6,404 bases of DNA from an uncultured bacterium. Its GTDB lineage: Bacteria > Verrucomicrobiota > Kiritimatiellia > RFP12 > UBA1067. The stretch is taken from positions 1-6,404 of the forward strand of contig CACYEO010000006.1 of NCBI GenBank assembly GCA_902773475.1, given 5' to 3'. The notes beneath the pieces are model-generated. The model was not told where the DNA came from, did not search any database, and saw only the letters and a list, made by a program, of their open reading frames with translations. The first letter of the stretch is position 1; each line of letters begins with the position of its first letter. A program made the translations under genes and the position numbers. Positions 1-5,641 of the stretch are shown here, piece by piece.

Positions 1-350
1 CTGCGCCGGCACCGGCGTTGGCGCGGCATCGGGCATTGGCGCGGCATCGGGCGCTGGCGCAGGAGCAGGAACAACTGCGGGTGCAGGGGATGGCGCGGAC
101 GCAAGAACGGCGTCAGGCGTCTGCGCTGAAACTGGAACTGCGGCGGGCGCAGACGCAAAACCAGCATCAGAGGATTGCGCAGGTGCAGGTGCAACCGCAG
201 GCGCAGGCACAGGGAAAGGAACAACGGGAATCGCTTGTGCGGAGGATGGTGCAGGCGGCTGGGCGGGCTCGTGCGCCGGCTGCCGCGTCACGGTTTGCGA
301 AACCGCCGACTCAGGCGCAGGCATTGACGACTGCGCCGGCATCGGCGCAG
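1..350 (-). repeat. Long in-frame repeat, copy C, reaching the window edge
   Basis: This is the copy nearest the C-terminus, related to 778-1127. Positions 81-190 differ from 858-967 at only a few sites. Divergence rises toward 200-350, where the encoded segments correspond as MPAPESAVSQ here and MPAPDQAVPQ in copy A. The repeat may continue beyond position 1, so its true length is unknown. Confidence 0.85.
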
Positions 351-1539
351 AAGAGGCACCTGCGATCTGCACAGGGACAGGCGCAACAACGGGCTCCTGC
401 GCAGACGCGGCAAAGGAGTGCAATGATTCAGATGAAGGCACAGGCATCGCCGACGCAGATACAGGAGCTGGCGCAACGGGAATTGCTTGTGCGGGGGAGG
501 GCGCGGGCGGCGGCTGGACGGGCTGCTGCACCGGTTGCGGCGGCTTGGTTTGCGAAACCGCCGGATCTGGCGCAGAAACCTGCACTAGCGCGGGCATCGG
601 CTCAATCTCGGGCACTGGCGTTGGCGCAGGAGCAGGAACAACAGCCGGTGCAGGCGATGGCGCAACTGGAGAGAACGCGGGCGCCGGCGACGAGGGCGGC
701 GCCTGAACAAACTCATGCTCTGGCACGAACGGCTTGGATTGCGGGATTGTCGAATAAGGCGCGGACATTTTTGGCGCCTGCGCCGGCACCGGCGTTGGCG
801 CGGCATCGGGCATTGGCGCGGCAACCGGCGTTGGCGCAGGAGCAGAAACAACAGCCGGTGCAGGGGATGGCGCGGCCGCAAGAACGGCGTCAGGCGTCTG
901 CGCTGAAACTGGAACTGCGGCGGGCGCAGACGCAAAACCAGCATCAGAAGATTGCGCAGGAACAGGTGCGACTGCGGGCGCAGGCACAGAGGATGGCGCA
1001 ACGCAAATCGTTTGCGCGGAAGATGGCGCGGGGGCAGTCTGGACGGGCTGGTGCGCCGGCTGCGGCGGCTTTGCTTGCGGGACTGCCTGATCCGGCGCAG
1101 GCATTGACGGCTGCGCCGGCACCGGCGCGGGTGCGACACCGGACGTTTGCACAGTAGCAGGCCCGGCGGCCGGCAACGGTCTGTCATGCGGAATTCCGGC
1201 AGGTGTCGGCGTGTCAATTCCGGTGTCATGCGAACGCACTGCAGACCCGGCGTCACGCGACATGTCGAGTTCGCTTGAATACGCTTCCGCAAAGATGCGG
1301 ACCGGATGGAATGCTGTATGCGTCTCCGCCGGGGAGCCGCCGGTCTGCTGTCCGCCGGAGGAAGACGAATGCCGCTTCGCGGCCTGCGCGACAGCCTCGA
1401 ACGCGGCCAAAGCGTCGCAAGGCGGATTCATAGCGGCGGCCGTGTCTTCCGCAGGGGGCGCAACCGCTCCGAGAACGGGATTGGACGTTGTCTGCGGGGG
1501 AGGGAACGAAACGTCGAAAAGCATTGGCTCAATCGTCAT
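1..1539 (-). CDS. Pro/Ala-rich repeat protein, candidate type III secretion needle-length ruler (SctP/YscP-like), 3' end outside window
   Basis: This frame is open from an ATG at 1539 to the window edge, 513 codons without a stop, so the C-terminus is missing. The start has a good Shine-Dalgarno (AGGA, 6 nt upstream) and overlaps the end of the SctO-like gene by 11 nt. About 135 N-terminal residues are of mixed composition with no domain I recognise. The rest is dominated by Pro, Ala, Val, Ser and Gln, with motifs such as PSPAPAVV, APAPTPV and AQSSDAGF repeated. No signal peptide or membrane segment is visible. The position directly after sctO is where Yersinia-type clusters carry the ruler/substrate-switch protein YscP (FliK family), and a long disordered Pro-rich repeat region suits that role. 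The diagnostic C-terminal switch domain is not in view, so the identity rests on position and composition. Alternatives are a surface or TonB-like Pro-rich linker protein. Confidence 0.6.
   Translation of the reverse strand, partial: MTIEPMLFDVSFPPPQTTSNPVLGAVAPPAEDTAAAMNPPCDALAAFEAVAQAAKRHSSSSGGQQTGGSPAETHTAFHPVRIFAEAYSSELDMSRDAGSAVRSHDTGIDTPTPAGIPHDRPLPAAGPATVQTSGVAPAPVPAQPSMPAPDQAVPQAKPPQPAHQPVQTAPAPSSAQTICVAPSSVPAPAVAPVPAQSSDAGFASAPAAVPVSAQTPDAVLAAAPSPAPAVVSAPAPTPVAAPMPDAAPTPVPAQAPKMSAPYSTIPQSKPFVPEHEFVQAPPSSPAPAFSPVAPSPAPAVVPAPAPTPVPEIEPMPALVQVSAPDPAVSQTKPPQPVQQPVQPPPAPSPAQAIPVAPAPVSASAMPVPSSESLHSFAASAQEPVVAPVPVQIAGASSAPMPAQSSMPAPESAVSQTVTRQPAHEPAQPPAPSSAQAIPVVPFPVPAPAVAPAPAQSSDAGFASAPAAVPVSAQTPDAVLASAPSPAPAVVPAPAPAPDAAPMPDAAPTPVPAQ
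460..663 (-). repeat. Diverged partial repeat, copy B, between copies A and C
   Basis: Positions 616-663 match 826-873 at about 45 of 48 nt and encode the APSPAPAVV-APAPTPV block. Positions 460-567 encode a segment starting DPAVSQTKPPQP that parallels DQAVPQAKPPQP of copy A and SAVSQ of copy C. The SSDAGF block is not recognisable here. The gene therefore looks like a mosaic of block duplications and not a simple tandem array. Confidence 0.65.
778..1127 (-). repeat. Long in-frame repeat, copy A, within the Pro/Ala-rich gene
   Basis: This is the copy nearest the N-terminus. It aligns with 1-350 at an offset of 777 nt over the proximal part and 780 nt beyond a one-codon indel, so both copies stay in frame. 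Positions 877-948 are identical to 100-171 over 72 nt. The encoded copies share segments such as SSDAGFASAPAAVPVSAQ, TPDAVLA and the MPDAAPTPVPAQ end. Identity this long is well beyond shared Pro/Ala composition and indicates duplication. Confidence 0.85.
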
Positions 1540-2005
1540 CTTTCTTCCTTCCGGTAAAATCTTCGAGTTCGGCTTCGGCTATGTATTCCTGCTCCTTTTT
1601 CTGTTCCTCTTCCCAGAAGGAGCGGTGTTCGCCGATTTTCATGCGGTTGCGCGCGGCGGTGTAGAATGCGGTTTTCGCGCATTCGGTCTCGGCATCGCGT
1701 TTTGCGAGGTTTTCTTCGGCGCGTTTGACGTTGTCGGCTTTCAATATCCCCTCTTCGTCGATCCGCGCAACGCCTTCGCGGGCGATATCTATCTGCTCGC
1801 GCTGGACGGGACGTCCGATCACGGAATCGAATATCCTGTCGCGCCTCTCTTCCTTCGTCTTCTCGTATTCGGCGAGGTCGGCCTCGCGCTCGGCGAGTTC
1901 GCGCCGCGCGATTTCCGCGCGGCTGCGCGCCGCCGCGAGTTCGCCGGCCGCGCGGTCTTCGCGCATCGCCCTTATCTTGAGTAGACTCTGGAGTGCGTAG
2001 CCCAT
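1529..2005 (-). CDS. sctO: Type III secretion central stalk protein, YscO/SctO family
   Basis: This is a 158-residue, highly charged and mostly helical protein. YscO/SctO proteins are short helical hairpins, related in fold to FliJ, that sit between the SctN ATPase ring and the SctV export gate and recycle chaperones. Family hallmarks visible here are the N-terminus YALQSLLKIRAMREDRA, a long coiled coil (about 15-58), the central EERRDRIFDSVIGRPV stretch (52-67, matching the family's RexlYdxixGrxV pattern), a second helix (about 75-125), and a C-terminal W-E-E-rich segment ending EAELEDF (144-150). The ATG at 2005 lies 4 nt after the tadB stop and has no clear Shine-Dalgarno, so coupled translation is likely. 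The end overlaps the next gene by 11 nt. FliJ is the main alternative. The REDR start and GRPV motif favour SctO. Confidence 0.8.
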   Translation of the reverse strand: MGYALQSLLKIRAMREDRAAGELAAARSRAEIARRELAEREADLAEYEKTKEERRDRIFDSVIGRPVQREQIDIAREGVARIDEEGILKADNVKRAEENLAKRDAETECAKTAFYTAARNRMKIGEHRSFWEEEQKKEQEYIAEAELEDFTGRKKDDD

Positions 2006-2009
2006 GGCG

Positions 2010-2900
2010 TCAGACGTCGATCCTTATGATTTTGCGGATTGCGAGCCATCCGCACGCCACGAGCATTCCGGCGCAGGCCACGCAAACCGCGCCCTTCAGG
2101 GAAAGCAGGAAAGGAATCATCAGATCCGGCTTCAAGACGGTCATCGCCGCACCCAGAATGAACGGCATGGCCGAAACTATAAGGCCCTGGAGCCGGCCCT
2201 GCGCCGTCAGAGTCCTCACGCGCCGCTCGATGCGCGTGCGGGCGCGGATCGTCTCGGATATGCGGTCGAATATCTCCGTAAGGTTGCCGCCGGTGCGCCG
2301 CGCGATTTCTATCGCAGACACGACGAGCGAGAGGTCTTCAGACCCCACGCGTTTTTCAAGGCTGGACAGAGCGTCGTCAAAACTCATCCCCACGCGCATC
2401 TGCTGGCGCACCACGCCGAACTCCTGGGAAATGGGCTTTTCGGAATTCTCGGCCACGGATTCGAACGCCTGGTTTATCGAAAATCCCGCCCGCAGCGCGT
2501 TGGACATGGAGGAAAGCGCGTCTACGAGCTGTCCGTCGAACTTGATCCGGCGCTTCGCCTTCACGCTTCCCGCGATTTTGCCGGGCAGGGAGAACGCGGC
2601 CAGCGCGGCGAGCGCGCCAAGCGCCGTTCCCGCTGTCGTGGAAACGGCGTCTGTGAAGCTGAAAAGCGGGATGAAAAACGCGAAGAACGCCGCACACGCG
2701 GCGCATTTGCCGATTTCCGCCATGCGCTTCGGGGGGATGAACAGGAACACCTCCTCGAAAGAGCGGCTCGCTTCTTCGCCTGCGGTCCGCGCGAGATTGT
2801 CGGCGCCTTCGGCGAACGAACGCGCGCAAAGCCACGCGAACCCGCCGAATGCGAGCGCCACCGCCGCGAGAGCCCCTGCGAAGAAAACGTTTTCCGTCAC
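2010..2900 (-). CDS. tadB: TadB-type inner-membrane platform protein (T2SSF domain)
   Basis: A 296-residue GspF-type platform protein of Tad/Flp pilus systems, which couples the cytoplasmic ATPase to pilin or pseudopilin assembly in the inner membrane. Predicted membrane segments are near residues 4-25, 63-82, 86-106, 236-256 and 270-289. The cytoplasmic T2SSF domain spans about 122-250, with the typical DALSSMSNALRAGFSINQAF helix, GMSFDDALSSL and RRTGGNLTEIFDRISETIR. The C-terminus RKIIRIDV is the usual TadB-like ending. The start is GTG at 2900, overlapping the cpaF stop as GTGA, with GGAGG (2908-2912) 7 nt upstream. That spacing supports this start over the out-of-frame ATG at 2907. Its usual partner tadC is absent: the next gene is the SctO-like gene 4 nt away. 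Length and topology are normal for TadB. Confidence 0.92.
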   Translation of the reverse strand: MTENVFFAGALAAVALAFGGFAWLCARSFAEGADNLARTAGEEASRSFEEVFLFIPPKRMAEIGKCAACAAFFAFFIPLFSFTDAVSTTAGTALGALAALAAFSLPGKIAGSVKAKRRIKFDGQLVDALSSMSNALRAGFSINQAFESVAENSEKPISQEFGVVRQQMRVGMSFDDALSSLEKRVGSEDLSLVVSAIEIARRTGGNLTEIFDRISETIRARTRIERRVRTLTAQGRLQGLIVSAMPFILGAAMTVLKPDLMIPFLLSLKGAVCVACAGMLVACGWLAIRKIIRIDV

Positions 2901-4642
2901 GGCGCATCCTCCCCGCCGGAAGCGAAGCGCAGTCTGACGTCCCGGTCGCAGTCAGGATCGTAGATTGCGGGATCGAGGATCATGCCGTTGGCGGCGAAAG
3001 CCTCGTGGAACGCCGGAACGTTGCCTGTGGGGCCGAAACTGCCGAGCACTTTTCCGCCAGGTCCGATTCCTGTCTGCCTGAACGCGAATATCTCCTGCAT
3101 CACTATCTGCTGGCCTTCCATGCCGGAGACCTCGGAAATCGACGCGATTTTGCGCGTGCCGTCGCTCATGCGGCTTTCGTGGATTATGACGTCCACGGCG
3201 CCGGCGATCTGCTCGCGTATGGCGCGGCTCGGCAGTTCCACGCCGCCCATCAGCACCATGGTTTCGAGGCGGGAGACCACGTCGCGCGGCGAGTTCGCGT
3301 GGACTGTCGTCAGCGAACCGTCGTGCCCGGTGTTCATCGCCTGGAGCATGTCAAGCGCCTCTCCGCCGCGGCATTCGCCCACTATTATGCGGTCCGGGCG
3401 CATGCGCAGGCTGTTGCGCACCAGGTCGCGGATAGTCACCGCGCCGCGTCCTTCGATATTCGGCGGGCGGGCCTCCATGCGTATCACATGCGGCTGGTCG
3501 AGCCGCAGTTCCGCCGCGTCTTCGATCGTGACGATACGCTCGCTGCGCGGGATGAACCCGGAAAGAAGATTCAGAAGAGTCGTCTTGCCCGATCCCGTTC
3601 CGCCGGACACCACCACATTCTTGCGCAGCATCACCGCCGCGCGCATGAACTCCGCGGCGTTGCGCGTCCATGTGCCGAAACGCACGAAATCCTCCGCGCG
3701 GAACGTGCGGCGCGAAAACTTGCGGATCGTTATGACCGGGCCGCTCAGCGAAAGCGGCGGGATTACCGCGTTCACGCGGCTTCCGTCCGCGAGGCGCGCG
3801 TCCACGTACGGCTGCGATTCGTCTATCCTGCGGCCGATCGGCGAGACGATCCGCTCGATCACCGACATCACGCTTCCCGCGTCCGTGAACCTGTAGGGGG
3901 TGAGTTCCAGTTTTCCGCGCCGCTCCACGTATATGCGTTCGGGGCCGTTGACCATGATTTCCGTTACGGAATCGTCTGCAAGCAGCTGTTCTAGCGGACC
4001 GAGCCGCATCGCCTCGTCGTAGACCTCGGCCTCTATGCCGTCGGGATCGAGCGCGGGCGGCAGTCGTCCGTTTCCGCGCACTTCCTCCACGATTTCATGG
4101 AGCTGTTCGCGCGCGCGCCGCTCAAGCCCTTCGCGGTCGATGCCGCCTGCGGTGAGACGCTTCAAATCCAGGCGCGAAATAAGTTCGCGGTGGATCTGTT
4201 CGCGAACCTGACGGCGCATTTCGGCCAATGGGTCTTCCGGCGCCTCCTGCGCCGGAGCGCTGCCGTCGCACTCCTCCTCCGGCCGGACGTCGCGCCCGCC
4301 GTCGAAGGCTTCCGCGCAAGTCTGCGGCTCTCCGCCAGGGATTCCTTCCGCAGGCGCCGCGCGCAGAAGACATCCGCCGATCTGGACAAGCGTGTCCGGC
4401 GCGAGGGCGGCGGCGCCGCCGAAGAGCGGTTCGCCGTTCACATACGTCCCGTTGGAACTGTTCAAGTCTTCGATGCGCACGTTCCCGCCCGAAACCGCAA
4501 TCATCGCATGGCGCTCCGAGACGTCGGGATATTCAAGCCGTATGCGGCACGCTTCGCCGCGGCCGGCGAGAAACCTTCCGTCGTCCAGATGCAGCGTTTC
4601 CGGAGACGAGGCCCCCGGACGCGTTATGTAGAGAGCGACCAT
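2897..4642 (-). CDS. cpaF: FHA domain-CpaF (TadA) secretion ATPase fusion
   Basis: A 581-residue cytoplasmic motor ATPase for Tad-type pilus assembly. Residues about 22-95 form an FHA (phosphothreonine-binding) domain with intact marks: GR 27-28, SERH 42-45, SSNG 62-65, N69. An acidic linker (about 97-140) leads to a CpaF core. The core has the N-terminal module (LGPLEQLLADDSVTEIMVNG, 214-233), Walker A GGTGSGKT (347-354), the acidic VTIEDAAEL box (371-379), Walker B RIIVGECRGGEALDML (418-433) and the His box TGHDGSLTTVHAN (438-450). All catalytic motifs are present, so it should be active. The ATG at 4642 is preferred over TTG at 4648 because GAGG (4651-4654) is 8 nt from the ATG and only 2 from the TTG. 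It follows cpaB by 10 nt. The FHA domain suggests control by, or docking to, a Ser/Thr-phosphorylated partner; that is inference. Confidence 0.94.
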   Translation of the reverse strand: MVALYITRPGASSPETLHLDDGRFLAGRGEACRIRLEYPDVSERHAMIAVSGGNVRIEDLNSSNGTYVNGEPLFGGAAALAPDTLVQIGGCLLRAAPAEGIPGGEPQTCAEAFDGGRDVRPEEECDGSAPAQEAPEDPLAEMRRQVREQIHRELISRLDLKRLTAGGIDREGLERRAREQLHEIVEEVRGNGRLPPALDPDGIEAEVYDEAMRLGPLEQLLADDSVTEIMVNGPERIYVERRGKLELTPYRFTDAGSVMSVIERIVSPIGRRIDESQPYVDARLADGSRVNAVIPPLSLSGPVITIRKFSRRTFRAEDFVRFGTWTRNAAEFMRAAVMLRKNVVVSGGTGSGKTTLLNLLSGFIPRSERIVTIEDAAELRLDQPHVIRMEARPPNIEGRGAVTIRDLVRNSLRMRPDRIIVGECRGGEALDMLQAMNTGHDGSLTTVHANSPRDVVSRLETMVLMGGVELPSRAIREQIAGAVDVIIHESRMSDGTRKIASISEVSGMEGQQIVMQEIFAFRQTGIGPGGKVLGSFGPTGNVPAFHEAFAANGMILDPAIYDPDCDRDVRLRFASGGEDAP

Positions 4643-4652
4643 GTGCAAGACC

Positions 4653-5459
4653 TCAGCGCATGTGGCCCTTGTTGCGTTTTTCGTTCAGTTCCGCGAGCTC
4701 TTCGCGGATTTTCTTGAAATCGACGGACGGAAGTTCTTTTTCGCACTGGTTGTCGTGCGGGCCGCGCAGCGACAGCGAAATGCGCCCGCGTATCTGCTCC
4801 GCGAACACCAGCATCTCGGCTTCGCGCGGCGTCACGAGCAGCGTGACCGTGGAATAGTTCTGCGGCGCTCCATAGCGCGTCCTGTCGTCGTTCGCGGTGC
4901 GTGAACCAGTGGCGAGCACCGTCACGTTCTGGAGAATCGTCATCGTCACGAGATCGTTCTGTCCCGCCCTTTCGGCTCCCTTCGCCGGAAATGAAAACGT
5001 GCCGAGCACGTCGACGTGGTCGTTAGGCATTATCATGCCGGAGACTGCGGCCGCGCCCGACGCATTCACGGAAACGGCGCGCATGCCGGATTTGTTCAGC
5101 GTGTCGGAAAGCCTGCGGCCTCCGTGCGCGCCGCCCTCGATGTCCGCCCACATCAGGATTTCGCCCCTGCGGTGCATGGTCTTCACATGCCGGCCTTCCG
5201 CAAGGGGGAAGTCGGCGGGAACGAGAGCGCGGCCCTCTATGCCGGCGGATGCCACCGTCTGCACGCCGAGATTGTCGCGTCCAAGCGCCGCGCCGCCCGG
5301 CACGTCCTTTTTGAAGACTATCGCTTCGATCGTATGCGTGCGCAGGCTTTCGATCTCGGCCCTGTGGCGCGCCTCGCGCGCATTAAGGTACGCGCGCGTG
5401 AGAATCGCAGCCACCAGACCGGCCGCGGCAGAAGCTATTAGGACGGCTTTCTGTTTCAT
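4653..5459 (-). CDS. cpaB: CpaB/RcpC-type Tad pilus assembly protein
   Basis: A 268-residue periplasmic, inner-membrane-anchored protein. CpaB/RcpC links the Tad machinery to its outer-membrane secretin. An N-terminal signal anchor (about 5-23) is followed by a SAF domain (about 44-110) and the RcpC/CpaB domain (about 125-232), recognised by MRAVSVNASGAAAVSGMI, PNDHVDVLGTF, TILQNVTVLATG and STVTLLVTPREAEML. A charged tail (about 236-268) follows. ATG 5459 is chosen because GGAG (5469-5472) lies 9 nt upstream. An in-frame TTG at 5474 overlaps the promoter/leader and lacks an SD. It is the first gene of the minus-strand operon, transcribed from the extended -10 at 5481-5489. In classical Tad loci cpaB is followed by the secretin cpaC, then cpaD and cpaE. 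Here it goes straight to cpaF. Confidence 0.9.
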   Translation of the reverse strand: MKQKAVLIASAAAGLVAAILTRAYLNAREARHRAEIESLRTHTIEAIVFKKDVPGGAALGRDNLGVQTVASAGIEGRALVPADFPLAEGRHVKTMHRRGEILMWADIEGGAHGGRRLSDTLNKSGMRAVSVNASGAAAVSGMIMPNDHVDVLGTFSFPAKGAERAGQNDLVTMTILQNVTVLATGSRTANDDRTRYGAPQNYSTVTLLVTPREAEMLVFAEQIRGRISLSLRGPHDNQCEKELPSVDFKKIREELAELNEKRNKGHMR

Positions 5460-5480
5460 GAGACATTTCTCCAACGCGCG

Positions 5481-5489
5481 ATTTTATCA
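5481..5489 (-). promoter_or_regulatory. Extended -10 promoter for the Tad/type III operon
   Basis: On the minus strand the sequence reads TGATAAAAT, an extended -10 (TGnTAnnnT) with TAAAAT as the hexamer. No convincing -35 box is present at 16-18 nt. Transcription would begin near 5474, giving a very short leader before the cpaB ATG at 5459. Motif match only. Confidence 0.5.
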
Positions 5490-5536
5490 AAAATCCGCCT
5501 TCCGGTGTAGGGGTTCCGCAATACGCACGCAGATTT

Positions 5537-5545
5537 TGCTATACT
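5537..5545 (+). promoter_or_regulatory. Extended -10 promoter for the acyltransferase gene
   Basis: The plus strand reads TGCTATACT, a strong extended -10 (TGn plus TATACT). No clear -35 box at normal spacing is visible, as often with extended -10 promoters. The expected transcript start is near 5552, leaving a leader of about 80 nt before the acyltransferase ATG. That leader contains a small ORF and inverted repeats. Confidence 0.5.
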
Positions 5546-5588
5546 GTCCGCGTCACATAGCGGATGTCTGGGCAGTCTGGAGGCAGAA

Positions 5589-5637
5589 AGATGACGAGTC
5601 CCCATTCAAGACCGTCATTTGAAGACACAAATGAACG
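5589..5637 (+). promoter_or_regulatory. Competing inverted repeats around the acyltransferase start codon
   Basis: Hairpin 1 pairs 5589-5596 (AGATGACG) with 5613-5620 (CGTCATTT): 8 pairs including one G-U, with a 16-nt loop, covering the leader-ORF start. Hairpin 2 pairs 5613-5621 (CGTCATTTG) with 5628-5637 (CAAATGAACG, one bulged A), with a 6-nt loop, enclosing the acyltransferase ATG at 5631. Both use 5613-5620, so they exclude each other. A ribosome on the leader ORF would melt both. Function is inferred from base pairing only. Confidence 0.35.
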
Positions 5638-5641
5638 ATGA
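5591..5641 (+). CDS. Possible 16-codon leader ORF overlapping the acyltransferase start
   Basis: The ATG at 5591 follows a consensus GGAGG (5579-5583) at 7-nt spacing, the best ribosome binding site on this strand in the intergenic region. The frame encodes MTSPHSRPSFEDTNER and stops at TGA 5639-5641, 11 nt into the acyltransferase gene, which is in another frame and has only a weak GAAG before its own ATG. It could act as a leader that couples translation into the acyltransferase. The peptide matches nothing I know and has no membrane or secretion signal. It may be chance, but the SD quality is hard to explain otherwise, because the acyltransferase ATG is 47 nt further on. Confidence 0.4.
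   Translation: MTSPHSRPSFEDTNER

Noticed and set aside
1..1130. CRISPR-like or intergenic repeat array
   Set aside because: The repeats are long, diverged, coding and in frame, with no constant-length spacers.
18..1157. Long plus-strand open frame coding an Arg/Ala/Gln-rich protein
   Set aside because: It is the antisense of the Pro/Ala-rich gene. GCG, CCG and CAG codons read backwards give Arg, Ala and Leu with few stops. It has no ribosome binding site or recognisable domain, and the minus-strand frame is open over the whole region and joined to the operon.
585..1292. Minus-strand Arg/Pro-rich open frame
   Set aside because: It is an out-of-frame shadow of the 513-codon frame on the same strand, which has a good start and Shine-Dalgarno. 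The repeats stay in frame over codon-multiple offsets, supporting the chosen frame.
1211..1984. Plus-strand open frame opposite the sctO-like gene
   Set aside because: The sequence opposite encodes a clear YscO family protein in a tight operon. The plus frame has no domain and no plausible promoter.
4228..4857. Plus-strand open frame across the cpaB-cpaF junction
   Set aside because: It runs antisense through the FHA domain and the end of cpaB, both with strong motif matches. Its composition is typical of an antisense GC-rich shadow.
5548..5563. Small inverted repeat CCGC/GCGG just after the plus-strand -10
   Set aside because: A four-base stem with an eight-base loop is too short to support as an operator or terminator in this GC-rich sequence.
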